A stretch of DNA of 53,927 bases from UMGS172 sp964424555 (GCA_964424555.1 CAYRIX010000010.1:1-53927), one strand, 5' to 3'. Shown: positions 42,850 through 49,885, counted from the stretch's first letter. Numbers and translations are program-made. Notes: generated by a model not told the origin, from the sequence alone.

Positions 42850-42878
42850 TTGATAACCTCCTTGGAAAGTGATATACT
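42850..42878 (+). promoter_or_regulatory. Promoter of the structured RNA
   Basis: TTGATA (42850-42855), 17-nt spacer, TATACT (42873-42878); start expected at about 42884-42885, exactly where the long stem begins. Confidence 0.75.
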
Positions 42879-42883
42879 AAAAG

Positions 42884-43050
42884 GGCCAGGCAATTTAATA
42901 TGAGCAACTTAATGCGAGTGTGTATTTTTATCTTTTGGTAAAAATGCACCCTCTATTCGTGCATTCTCGTATTGAGTTGCGGAAATTGCCTGGCAGCAAT
43001 CGGAGTTGTGCATTTTTCGGGTGTATGGCTTCGGTCATGCACCTTTTTTA
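42884..43050 (+). ncRNA. Highly structured RNA / attenuator leader, family not recognised
   Basis: From the predicted start the RNA forms a rod: 12-bp perfect closing stem (42885-42896 with 42983-42994), 7/2-nt bulge, 15-bp stem with two G-U pairs (42904-42918 with 42966-42980), a 16-nt one-sided loop, and an 11-bp apical stem (42920-42930 with 42939-42949). It ends in a UUCG-capped terminator at 43020-43043. The apical 3' arm can instead pair with 42959-42965, 43008-43017 (10 bp) or the terminator's 5' arm (7 bp), an attenuator-like set of exclusive folds. The lipoprotein start follows at 43071. Confidence 0.72.
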
Positions 43051-43055
43051 TTTTC
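43019..43055 (+). terminator. UUCG-capped intrinsic terminator before the lipoprotein
   Basis: GGTGTATGGC (43020) pairs with GTCATGCACC (to 43043) around a UUCG tetraloop, followed by TTTTTTATTTT. Confidence 0.9.
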
Positions 43056-43070
43056 GAGGAGGACCAAAAG

Positions 43071-43967
43071 ATGAAAAGATTTTTAGCATTACTTATGGCA
43101 ATGGTGATGGTATTCGCCCTTGCCGCTTGCGGAGAGGATGCCGCCGAAAACGGATCTTCAGATGTAAGCACCACCACAAGCGATACAGCGACAAATGAAA
43201 GCACAGACGATAATGAATCGTCAACAACAAGTGGCGAGGCACAAAGCAGCGAGACCGAATCTTCCAAAGATTCAAGCACAGCAACCACAAGCAAACAGCA
43301 AGCCACGGACAATCCTGCCACGAGCAGTAAGGACAGCACAACGAGCAGTAAACCGTCAACAAACACAAGTAAACCGACAACGAGCAGTACACCCTCGACC
43401 AGTAAACCAAGCACAAGTAGCACACCCGAAAAAGCAGAAACCAAAGTTAGTTTTGATGACATAGATGTTAGAAGTTTTTATGCTATGGTAATGACTGATA
43501 CTGCTGCAAAATCATTAACTGCCGAGCACATTATTAATTTCTGCCTGTTTGATATTTGTTGGAGTTATGTGCAAGTAGAAAACAACGAAAATGTCCCTGC
43601 TAATACTATATATGAGATTGCAAAGGAACATTTTGTGGTTGACGAAGCATTTAAACAGTTATTAAAAACATCAACAAGATATGACAGCACAACAGATACT
43701 TATAAAGTAAAATTTGGCGAGTCGGACCAGTATTACATGGGTTGGATGGCGGGTCTCGTTAAAGCCTATAAGGATTTGGGGAACAGTCAGTATATTATTT
43801 ATGGGACTTGTAAAGAGGAAAGTCTTTATGATAGCGGAAGTGTCTTTGATACAGTTAATTATAAAACTTATACATTCAAAGCACATGTTTCAAAATCTGG
43901 TGATAAAACAATAGTACATACATTTGAAATTGTAGATTCTATTCCGAATGGGGTTACAACATATTAA
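43071..43967 (+). CDS. Ser/Thr-rich lipoprotein, element cargo
   Basis: 298 aa from ATG 43071 (GAGGAGGA upstream); an in-frame start at 42972 lies inside the structured RNA and is rejected. Lipobox LAAC (Cys20) after a typical signal peptide, then about 100 residues of low-complexity Ser/Thr/Lys/Pro (SKPTTSS and similar repeats), a likely wall-spanning stalk. The C-terminal 150 residues form a folded domain with no family I recognise (VSFDDIDVRSFYAMVMTDTA start). Could be a surface or exclusion factor of the element; unproven. Its only visible promoter is the one upstream of the structured RNA. Confidence 0.82.
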   Translation: MKRFLALLMAMVMVFALAACGEDAAENGSSDVSTTTSDTATNESTDDNESSTTSGEAQSSETESSKDSSTATTSKQQATDNPATSSKDSTTSSKPSTNTSKPTTSSTPSTSKPSTSSTPEKAETKVSFDDIDVRSFYAMVMTDTAAKSLTAEHIINFCLFDICWSYVQVENNENVPANTIYEIAKEHFVVDEAFKQLLKTSTRYDSTTDTYKVKFGESDQYYMGWMAGLVKAYKDLGNSQYIIYGTCKEESLYDSGSVFDTVNYKTYTFKAHVSKSGDKTIVHTFEIVDSIPNGVTTY

Positions 43968-43970
43968 GAC

Positions 43971-44015
43971 AGAACAGGACTATGACATTTGGGGTGTCAT
44001 AGTCCTGTTCTTAAA
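43971..44015 (+). terminator. Terminator after the lipoprotein
   Basis: A perfect 17-bp stem (43971-43987 with 43995-44011), 7-nt loop; the T run is weak. Confidence 0.82.
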
Positions 44016-44047
44016 TCATTCTTATTCGTTCCTATTATATCTACAGT

Positions 44048-44068
44048 ATTGTGGCAAAGTTTGTGGCG
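44048..44068. promoter_or_regulatory. Integrase arm-type sites, right end
   Basis: ATTGTGGCA and TTTGTGGCG, 12 nt apart, matching the left-end pair at 38755-38775 in sequence and spacing. Confidence 0.65.
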
Positions 44069-44130
44069 CGAGCCATCGAAAGTCCAAGAAACCCAGTAAA
44101 CAAAGGACTTTTCGCCCCGAAACTTCCCGC

Positions 44131-44175
44131 CTCCAAAACCGCGTGCCGAGGGTTCGAATCCTTCTACCCCTGCCA
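44131..44175 (+). repeat. attR (displaced tRNA-Trp 3' end)
   Basis: 45 nt matching the tRNA-Trp 3' part at 42 positions, ending in CCA. Not a functional tRNA: the 5' half is missing. Confidence 0.88.
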
Positions 44176-44176
44176 G

Positions 44177-44219
44177 AAAGAAACGACAATTTTCGACAAG
44201 AAAGTTGTCGTTTCTTTTT
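44177..44219 (+). terminator. Original tRNA-Trp terminator
   Basis: A 13-bp stem (44177-44189 with 44205-44217) with a T run, directly after the displaced tRNA end; nearly the same sequence as the tRNA-Gln terminator at 8-50. Confidence 0.85.
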
Positions 44220-44303
44220 GTTCTTTTAACTTTTCTCTTTTCGTTTTTCTCTCTTCTCTAAAATTGTCGTTTCCAGATAAAAGATAATAGATAAGAGATA
44301 AAA

Positions 44304-44336
44304 GTTTCGGTGTGCCTTGCGGCACGAATTATAAAA
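44304..44336. repeat. 33-nt direct repeat, copy A
   Basis: Contains the small hairpin GTGCCTTGCGGCAC followed by AATTATAAAA. Copy B at 44513 differs by one base. Confidence 0.75.
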
Positions 44337-44401
44337 AGTATGTAGGAGTTCGAACACATAGGTTAATTTTTTAAAAGACATCGAATTTGTACTACTTTTC
44401 A

Positions 44402-44440
44402 AAATCGACAAGTTTCGTCAGAAGCTTGTCGATTTACTTT
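44402..44440 (+). terminator. Orphan terminator-like hairpin
   Basis: An 11-bp stem (44402-44412 with 44424-44434) followed by ACTTTTT in a spacer (44220-44560) with no gene. Confidence 0.65.
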
Positions 44441-44512
44441 TTCACTATTAACTCTTCACTTTTCACTATTCTCTACTGTCGATTTTGGCAAGTAATAAGT
44501 AATAGTGAATAG

Positions 44513-44545
44513 GTTTCGGTGTGCCTTGCGGCACAAATTATAAAA
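44513..44545. repeat. 33-nt direct repeat, copy B
   Basis: Second copy, 209 nt after copy A, just upstream of the VanX-like gene's promoter. The spacer 44220-44560 otherwise holds only AT-rich, low-complexity sequence. Confidence 0.75.
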
Positions 44546-44563
44546 CATGAATCTATAGTTCTA

Positions 44564-44592
44564 TTGACTTCTTTTGTCCTTTAATGTAAAAT
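44564..44592 (+). promoter_or_regulatory. Promoter of the VanX-like gene
   Basis: TTGACT (44564-44569), 17-nt spacer, TAAAAT (44587-44592); start near 44599. Confidence 0.62.
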
Positions 44593-44616
44593 TATAGTAT
44601 GAAAAGGATGAGATAT

Positions 44617-45567
44617 ATGAAACTTCGTTATATTGCAATTGTTTTGATTATTACTGTTATTTTGATTTGCTTTACAGCATGCGGCCGTATAGAAGGGGAG
44701 TATATTCAGTTGTCATCACCGTTCGGGACTGAATCGTCAATCCCTGTAGCAAGCTCTGATTTATTGACCTCGTCAGACAACATATCATCAAACACTACTC
44801 CCGATGCCGGCTTGGCCATCGAGTGCAATAAAGAAGAGCTTGTGCGTGTAACTGATTATATTTCGGATGCAGTTGTTGATATTAAATATGCCACGTCTGA
44901 CAATTTCACAGGCGGTAAGATATACGATTTTGATGATGCTTATCTTCGCTACGGTACGGTATTAAAGTTAAAAAAGGCTGCAGATGCTCTGCGTGAAAAG
45001 GGTTACCGTATCCTTATTTGGGACGCTTACCGTCCTCAAAGCGCTCAGTTTACGCTTTTTGAAAATTCGCCCGATCCAACCTATGTAGCTGATCCTAATA
45101 ATGGCTTTTCCTCGCATTCGAGCGGCGGCACTGTTGATATTACTATTGTAAAGTTGGATGGTTCGGCTGTTGAAATGCCTACCGATTTTGACGATTTTTC
45201 CGACAAGGCTAACCGTAATTATGATGATGTGTCTGAAACTGCCGCTCAAAACTCCAAACTTTTAGAGCAAATTATGGAGGAGACCGGATTTAAAGGTTAT
45301 TCGGCTGAGTGGTGGCACTATTCGGATATTGATTCATATGAGTATGATGATATAAAGAATATTCGGCCTGCTCCGAAGGCTAAAAAGATATATACAGCCG
45401 ATTGTGAGGAGTATATCAGCTTGCGGTCTGAACCCTCAACTGATGCCGAGATGGTCTGTAAAATACCAGCAGATGCCGAGCTGAAGCCATATTGTTGGAT
45501 CGGTAATTTTATCGGTGTGTTTTATGGTGAGTACAAGGGCTATGTTTCAGCATCTTTTGTTAAGTAA
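44617..45567 (+). CDS. VanX-like D-Ala-D-Ala dipeptidase lipoprotein with SH3-like tail
   Basis: 316 aa from ATG 44617 (AAGGATGAG upstream); the ATG at 44599 coincides with the predicted transcript start. Lipobox FTAC, so membrane-anchored. The M15D domain contains SSHSSGGTVDI (zinc ligands H167 and D174) and EWWHYSD (catalytic Glu and third ligand His); WDAYRPQSAQ carries the conserved Arg. The last 60 residues resemble a bacterial SH3 domain (YISLRSEPSTDAEMVCKIP). Being extracytoplasmic and without vanA/vanH neighbours, it is more likely a peptidoglycan-recycling dipeptidase than a vancomycin resistance enzyme. Confidence 0.88.
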   Translation: MKLRYIAIVLIITVILICFTACGRIEGEYIQLSSPFGTESSIPVASSDLLTSSDNISSNTTPDAGLAIECNKEELVRVTDYISDAVVDIKYATSDNFTGGKIYDFDDAYLRYGTVLKLKKAADALREKGYRILIWDAYRPQSAQFTLFENSPDPTYVADPNNGFSSHSSGGTVDITIVKLDGSAVEMPTDFDDFSDKANRNYDDVSETAAQNSKLLEQIMEETGFKGYSAEWWHYSDIDSYEYDDIKNIRPAPKAKKIYTADCEEYISLRSEPSTDAEMVCKIPADAELKPYCWIGNFIGVFYGEYKGYVSASFVK

Positions 45568-45598
45568 TCAAAATGAAGTATTGATGATATAGTCTACA

Positions 45599-45760
45599 AA
45601 AATTAAAGGGCTGTAAAAAACTCCCGAAATGTTATTCTGAGCGCAGGCGAAGGATCTTTAAAGCTCTGATTTTCAATGATTTCAGAACTTGGAAAGATTC
45701 TTCGGTCACTTCGTTTCCATCAGAATGACGCCAAAGAGTTTTTTACAGCCTCTTTAATTT
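45599..45760. repeat. MITE-like palindromic element
   Basis: Terminal inverted repeats of about 24 nt (45599-45622 and 45736-45760, 15 bp perfect, one gap) enclose nested palindromic sequence with TTCTGAGCG ... CAGAATGACG arms. No ORF. The right end runs into the stop codon of the neighbouring lipoprotein gene. A half copy lies at 1497-1527. Confidence 0.8.
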
Positions 45761-46107
45761 ATTGCTTTAAAATTTTTCAGATCAAACACAGTGTCTGTTT
45801 TGCTTAAAACGATCTGTGAAATATAGCCTGTTCCGTTTAGCTTTAGCGAGAAATCTCCGCTGAGACATGTGCCCGACAGCGTTATCTCGTCATTAATAAT
45901 CTCGGCTTCAAAGGAGTTTGCAACGCATAAAATATCGTAAATATATAGCGCAGGGGAGTCATCAGGGGCTTCGTTGCGTGAATAACGCTCGGAAATGCCC
46001 TGAACCTCAGTAATTACGCTTTCCTCCTTGACCCTGATCCCTAAGCCGTTAATAAAATCAGGCTTTGTGAATATAATCGACAGTTCGCCTTCGGAATTTA
46101 CCGACAT
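45754..46107 (-). CDS. Small lipoprotein, true start unclear
   Basis: The first in-frame ATG is at 46107 (117 aa), but the open frame extends upstream to a stop at 46267-46269 and encodes a lipoprotein-type segment, VVLILCLCGCSKN, just ahead. No ATG, GTG or TTG exists in that extension, although TAGGTGATCC, a good ribosome binding site, lies near 46258. Either a rare start codon is used or an indel has broken the 5' end. The mature part is beta-rich and unknown. It follows the NAD(P)HX repair gene and ends at the MITE. Confidence 0.6.
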   Translation of the reverse strand: MSVNSEGELSIIFTKPDFINGLGIRVKEESVITEVQGISERYSRNEAPDDSPALYIYDILCVANSFEAEIINDEITLSGTCLSGDFSLKLNGTGYISQIVLSKTDTVFDLKNFKAIN

Positions 46108-46259
46108 CTCACCCTCAAGCTCCGAATCCTTGATAATAAAATCGCATTGAAAGCTCTTTGTTATAGCCTTGATATCATAGGCTCGGTTTTTTGAACATCC
46201 GCATAGGCATAGTATTAATACAACTGCCGAAAATACACGGACAAAATGCGTAGGATCAC

Positions 46260-47795
46260 CTATTTTCTAAGATATAGTCGGCAATATACGGTAGAAAGCG
46301 TGTTGATCATGTCGGTGGGTGTTAATGACAGCATTGAAGTGTCTTGCACTGCAATATCTCCTGCCATTGCGTGTATCTTTACACCGCAGACGGCCGAATC
46401 GGCCGCAGACATGCCCTGTGCCATGAAGGCCGTTATTATGCCTGCAAGCATATCTCCCGTGCCTGCGGTGGCCATGCCCGGATTTCCGTCGGTTACTAAA
46501 TAGGCTGAACCGTCGGGTAACGCTATAACGGTCTTAGCACCCTTGAGTACTGCAACTGCGTCGGTCTGCTCCGCCAGTCTTTTAGCTGCGGCCAAACGGT
46601 CCCTTTGAATATCCTCTACCGACATTTTAAGCAATCTTGAGGCCTCTTTCGGGTGCGGGGTGATCACAACATCATTGGTATATTGTCTGATGTATTCTAT
46701 GCTGTCAGACAGTATATTTATTCCGTCTGCATCAAGAACTAAGGGGATACTACAGTTTTTCATAACCTCATGTACGGTATGCTTTGCCTGATTGCTTTGA
46801 CCTAATCCGCAGCCGATGAGACCTGCCGTGCAGGTGTCAAGTGTGTTAATAACCCTTTCGGTTATATCGTCACGTACGTCACACAAATCTACTCGATCAA
46901 GCACGGTGCATACCGCTTCGGGCAGGGAGCTTCCGACAATATTATAAATATCGTCAGGAATTATCATATTAACGATGCCTGCTCCGCTTTTGACACAGGC
47001 TCGGCCTGCAATAACAGCGGCGCCTGCAAAGCCCTTAGTGCCGCATAAAAGACCTGCAGTACCGCAATCGCCTTTGTGTGCATTGATCTTTCTTACGGGC
47101 AGGGCGGCCGCAACGTCTGAATCCTTGACTACGTGTATTTCAGGGTCGACACTATTATAGGCAGAATCGGGTATTCCGATAGATGCTACAACTACCTTGC
47201 CGCAAAGCCCGGCAGATGGGTAAAACAGGTGACAGGGCTTATATGCGCCAAAGGTCACGGTCATATCTGCCGTAACGAGTGTTCCACTCACATTTCCGCT
47301 GTCGCTTGACATTCCGCTTGGTACATCTATGGCAACCTTTTCGGCCGGTGAATTGTTCATCGCATCGATAACATTTTTATATGATCCCTCGGGCTCACCC
47401 TTAAAGCCGATACCGAATACTGCATCGATTATAAGGTCTGCAGACATGATATACTGACAGCAGAGCTGTTGATAGCTTTCGAAATCAATGGGACGGATAT
47501 TGAGTGCATAAGCCTTGGAAAGCATTTCGTTTGCACTGGGTGTCGACGGTGTGCCTACCGAAATCACACGCAACTGTGCGTTAGTTTCGGTTAACTTTCG
47601 GGCAATGACATAGCCGTCACCGCCGTTATTTCCTTTTCCGCAAACAATGACCACCTTTTTACCGTCAAGCAAATAGGATTCTTTAATAATATGTGCGGCA
47701 GCAGAGCCGGCATTTTCCATAAGTCTCAGCCAGTTCATACCAAGCTCTACCGATTTGGTTTCGACTATTCTCATTTGTTCAGCGGTAAGTACCAT
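46260..47795 (-). CDS. nnr: Bifunctional NAD(P)H-hydrate epimerase/dehydratase
   Basis: 511 aa from ATG 47795; the GTG at 47804 is part of the ribosome binding site. N-terminal YjeF epimerase domain (VVIVCGKGNNGGDGYVIARKL), C-terminal ADP/ATP-dependent dehydratase domain (VITPHPKEASRLL and AGTGDMLAGIITAFMAQG). It repairs hydrated NADH and NADPH. Acts in the cytosol; fused as in most Firmicutes. Probably co-transcribed with the membrane protein gene 12 nt upstream. Confidence 0.95.
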   Translation of the reverse strand: MVLTAEQMRIVETKSVELGMNWLRLMENAGSAAAHIIKESYLLDGKKVVIVCGKGNNGGDGYVIARKLTETNAQLRVISVGTPSTPSANEMLSKAYALNIRPIDFESYQQLCCQYIMSADLIIDAVFGIGFKGEPEGSYKNVIDAMNNSPAEKVAIDVPSGMSSDSGNVSGTLVTADMTVTFGAYKPCHLFYPSAGLCGKVVVASIGIPDSAYNSVDPEIHVVKDSDVAAALPVRKINAHKGDCGTAGLLCGTKGFAGAAVIAGRACVKSGAGIVNMIIPDDIYNIVGSSLPEAVCTVLDRVDLCDVRDDITERVINTLDTCTAGLIGCGLGQSNQAKHTVHEVMKNCSIPLVLDADGINILSDSIEYIRQYTNDVVITPHPKEASRLLKMSVEDIQRDRLAAAKRLAEQTDAVAVLKGAKTVIALPDGSAYLVTDGNPGMATAGTGDMLAGIITAFMAQGMSAADSAVCGVKIHAMAGDIAVQDTSMLSLTPTDMINTLSTVYCRLYLRK

Positions 47796-47807
47796 CAGCG
47801 TCACCTT

Positions 47808-48326
47808 TTATATTTTAGATTTAAGATTGTAAGCAACAAATTTACGAACTGCATCCCTGAATTCATCATTTGGGGTTAGAACAAGATAATAGTGTCCGTT
47901 CTTTGGATGCTTTACCTTAAAGCAAAGCGCTCTTTCGTCAGGTGTGCATCCAAAATAAACATTGATGTTTCGGCTTTTGTCGGCAACATGACGTAAGGGA
48001 TCATATTTTTCAATATCCTCAATATCCGAACAAGTAAAAGCAGCCATTCGAATTCTCTTTTTCTTATTGATTATGCGGTCAATATCAATATCGCGGTTAG
48101 TGATTATGTATTCGAATTCATTGTTAAGCTGACCGCAAAGATAGTATGCACAGAAGAAGCAAGCGGCCGCCACCAACAGCATCAGAAACGCCAAGGAAGA
48201 ATTAAGTATTGCAAAAGCGATAAGGCCCAGAGCCATGAGTGTGCATACCGTCCAGATAGAGATCTTTACCGCTTTTATTTTAGCGGTGTTTTTAATTACT
48301 ACAAGCTGTTCAACAAAAGTATCCAT
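47808..48326 (-). CDS. Uncharacterised two-helix membrane protein (DUF6106-like)
   Basis: 172 aa. N-terminal MDTFVEQLVVIKNTAKIK, two adjacent membrane helices (about residues 25-45 and 48-65), then a PH-like or beta-rich cytoplasmic domain (FEYIITNRDIDIDRIINKKKR). It resembles small Clostridia proteins that I recall as DUF6106, without certainty. Its own promoter is at 48359-48387 and it precedes nnr. Confidence 0.75.
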   Translation of the reverse strand: MDTFVEQLVVIKNTAKIKAVKISIWTVCTLMALGLIAFAILNSSLAFLMLLVAAACFFCAYYLCGQLNNEFEYIITNRDIDIDRIINKKKRIRMAAFTCSDIEDIEKYDPLRHVADKSRNINVYFGCTPDERALCFKVKHPKNGHYYLVLTPNDEFRDAVRKFVAYNLKSKI

Positions 48327-48358
48327 TTTGGAAACCTCACAATAATATATTTTACATT

Positions 48359-48387
48359 ATTATACCATTCGTTCCCGTTCAAATCAA
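48359..48387 (-). promoter_or_regulatory. Promoter of the membrane protein-nnr unit
   Basis: On the minus strand TTGATT (48382-48387), 17-nt spacer, perfect TATAAT (48359-48364). Confidence 0.72.
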
Positions 48388-48434
48388 GCAAAACAGCAAT
48401 GTGATACAAAATATTTATTTTTAGAGATTACCAC

Positions 48435-48463
48435 TTGTAAACCATAGTGAAACATGATAAAAT
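48435..48463 (+). promoter_or_regulatory. Promoter of the shikimate-kinase-like gene
   Basis: TTGTAA (48435-48440), 17-nt spacer, TAAAAT (48458-48463); start near 48470, so the upstream in-frame ATG at 48447 is not used. Confidence 0.6.
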
Positions 48464-48503
48464 TAATATATGGAAAATCTATGTTATTCTTAAAGGAGTT
48501 TTT

Positions 48504-49001
48504 ATGAATATAGTACTTATAGGCATGCCGGGATCGGGTAAGAGTACTGTCGGTGTCCTGCTTGCAAAATCACTGTTAATGTCATTTGTCGATGCCGATC
48601 TGCTCATACAAATAAAACAGGGCAGGACTCTATGTGAAATTATTGAGCAAAAGGGAACCGAAGAATTTGTTAAAATAGAGAATGAAGTGCTGAGTAATCA
48701 GATGTTTGACAATACAGTCGTTGCTACAGGCGGCAGTGCTGTTTATGGCCAAGAGGCTATGGAAAACTTAAGAAAAAACGGTAAGGTTGTATATCTTAAG
48801 GTATTGCCCGATGAACTTGAGAGAAGAATAAATAATATTACTACAAGAGGCATTGCTATGCCTGAGGGGAGTACCTTAAGCGAATTGTTTAACGAAAGGG
48901 CACCGCTTTATGAAATGTATGCTGATATTACCGTTGAATGCACAAATCTTAGTATTGAGGATACAGTTGAAAGAATACTTGAGATAATTAAGAAAGAGTA
49001 A
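48504..49001 (+). CDS. Shikimate-kinase-family protein, altered substrate site
   Basis: 165 aa from ATG 48504 with AAGGAG upstream. P-loop GMPGSGKST, DAD acid pair, LID Arg region TTRGIAM and NERAPLYEMYAD are as in shikimate kinases. Two substrate-site features differ: the FRxxE arginine (Arg58 in AroK) is Val in EEFVKIENEV, and the GGG motif reads ATGGSAV. A distinct subgroup of Firmicutes proteins shares these changes, so the true substrate may not be shikimate. Not linked to other aro genes. Confidence 0.82.
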   Translation: MNIVLIGMPGSGKSTVGVLLAKSLLMSFVDADLLIQIKQGRTLCEIIEQKGTEEFVKIENEVLSNQMFDNTVVATGGSAVYGQEAMENLRKNGKVVYLKVLPDELERRINNITTRGIAMPEGSTLSELFNERAPLYEMYADITVECTNLSIEDTVERILEIIKKE

Positions 49002-49033
49002 CGACGCATTTTATACCGTCATTACTCTTTTGC
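48993..49033. terminator. Bidirectional terminator overlapping a stop codon
   Basis: AAAGAGTAA (48993-49001, including the stop) pairs with 49022-49030, with an inner GACG/CGTC stem; flanked by A and T runs. Confidence 0.82.
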
Positions 49034-49885
49034 TTAATTCTGTAAGTATTTTTTACTGTGCAATGCAGTCTCAGCATCCTTGATAGCTCGGACTGCGGCC
49101 TTGTTACTGTGCATTACTATATAAGTGTATATTGCATCAAAAATGGCTAACTGTGCTATACGTGAGCTCATTGCTAAGATTGAATATTTAGTTTCATCAG
49201 AGCGTGTGTTGAGTACTATATCGCTGTGTTCATTTATCGGACTTTCGCCAAAGTTGGTTATGCATATGGTAGTTGCTCCTGTTTCACGTGCCGTTTTCAG
49301 TGCGTCTACAACATCAATCGATGCGCCCGAGTGGGAAACACCGATGGCAACATCGCCCTTATGCAGGTGGGATGCGGCTATGGCCTGCATATGGTTGTCG
49401 CAATATGCGATAGCGTCCAGACCTGCACGTAAAAACTTGTGCTGAGCGTCAACAGCGATAGAGGCTGAGTTGCCGAGACCGAATATTACGATTCGTCGAG
49501 CATCCTTAATAATATTTGCCGCTTTTTCTATTTCGGTGGGAGAAAGCACTGTCTTGGTGTTTTCAAGTGCGACAGCAATATCACGAATTCTTTTGTTAAA
49601 TATATCATAGCAGCTATCGGTCTGTTCAACACCCAAAACACCGCCCTGAGCTGTGTTTGCCGACTCCTGTGCGATTTTGAGTTTCAAATCCTGATACCCT
49701 GAAAGACCGAGTCTGCGGGAGAAACGGACTATAGTTGCTTCGCCGCTTCCGCATTTGTGTGCAAGCTCATTTATTGACAGTCCGATAATTTCCTGAAAAT
49801 TGGCTGTGATCCAATCGGCAATTTTGCGCTCACCGCTGCCCATTTCTGAGTATAAACCCTTTATTTTTAGCAAAATCGACTCCAT
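49034..49885 (-). CDS. MurR/RpiR-family sugar-phosphate regulator
   Basis: 283 aa from ATG 49885 (GAGGTG upstream). N-terminal HTH_6 (LSINELAHKCGSGEATIVRFSRRLG) and C-terminal SIS domain (VIFGLGNSASIAVDAQHKF, then GVSHSGASIDVVDAL) that binds a sugar phosphate. Divergent from the FAD-oxidoreductase/aldolase/kinase operon, with a palindrome in the shared region, so a local repressor or activator responding to a pathway intermediate is likely. Confidence 0.93.
   Translation of the reverse strand: MESILLKIKGLYSEMGSGERKIADWITANFQEIIGLSINELAHKCGSGEATIVRFSRRLGLSGYQDLKLKIAQESANTAQGGVLGVEQTDSCYDIFNKRIRDIAVALENTKTVLSPTEIEKAANIIKDARRIVIFGLGNSASIAVDAQHKFLRAGLDAIAYCDNHMQAIAASHLHKGDVAIGVSHSGASIDVVDALKTARETGATTICITNFGESPINEHSDIVLNTRSDETKYSILAMSSRIAQLAIFDAIYTYIVMHSNKAAVRAIKDAETALHSKKYLQN

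Larger units (their letters stand above)
42130..42880. other. Non-coding control/origin-like region of the element
   Basis: About 750 bp without a supported gene. It contains a palindrome GGTCCGGACC near 42153, inverted repeats listed separately at 42201, 42390 and 42451, and an AT-rich field at 42540-42840 with six TGATT(A) motifs at 42648, 42679, 42729, 42765, 42794 and 42833. This is the kind of layout seen at replication or transfer origins, but no initiator is recognised. Confidence 0.55.
38600..44175. mobile_element. 5.5-kb integrative element in tRNA-Trp
   Basis: Bounded by a 45-nt direct duplication of the tRNA 3' end (first 25 nt identical, 42/45 overall) and by paired arm-type sites at each edge. 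It encodes integrase, excisionase-like protein, SSB-like protein and a second tyrosine recombinase (all minus strand), and a structured RNA plus lipoprotein (plus strand). No relaxase, replication initiator, capsid or resistance gene is visible, so it is a minimal integrative or satellite-like element dependent on a helper for transfer (inference). Unit length about 5531 bp. Confidence 0.85.

Noticed and set aside
42884..43050. Retron msr-msd RNA
   Set aside because: No reverse transcriptase is encoded anywhere in the element or window.
42884..43050. 6S RNA
   Set aside because: Rod-like, but the one-sided 16-nt loop and alternative pairings do not match the symmetric central bubble; not excluded without a covariance scan.
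42953..43462. Leu/Val-rich open frame antisense to the lipoprotein
   Set aside because: Mirror of Ser/Thr low-complexity codons; no ribosome binding site.
44131..44175. A third tRNA gene
   Set aside because: Only the 3' part of a tRNA is present, as expected for an attachment-site copy.
44617..45567. Vancomycin resistance vanX
   Set aside because: It is a lipoprotein exported from the cytoplasm, with an SH3-like tail and no vanHA neighbours, so a cytoplasmic resistance role is unlikely.
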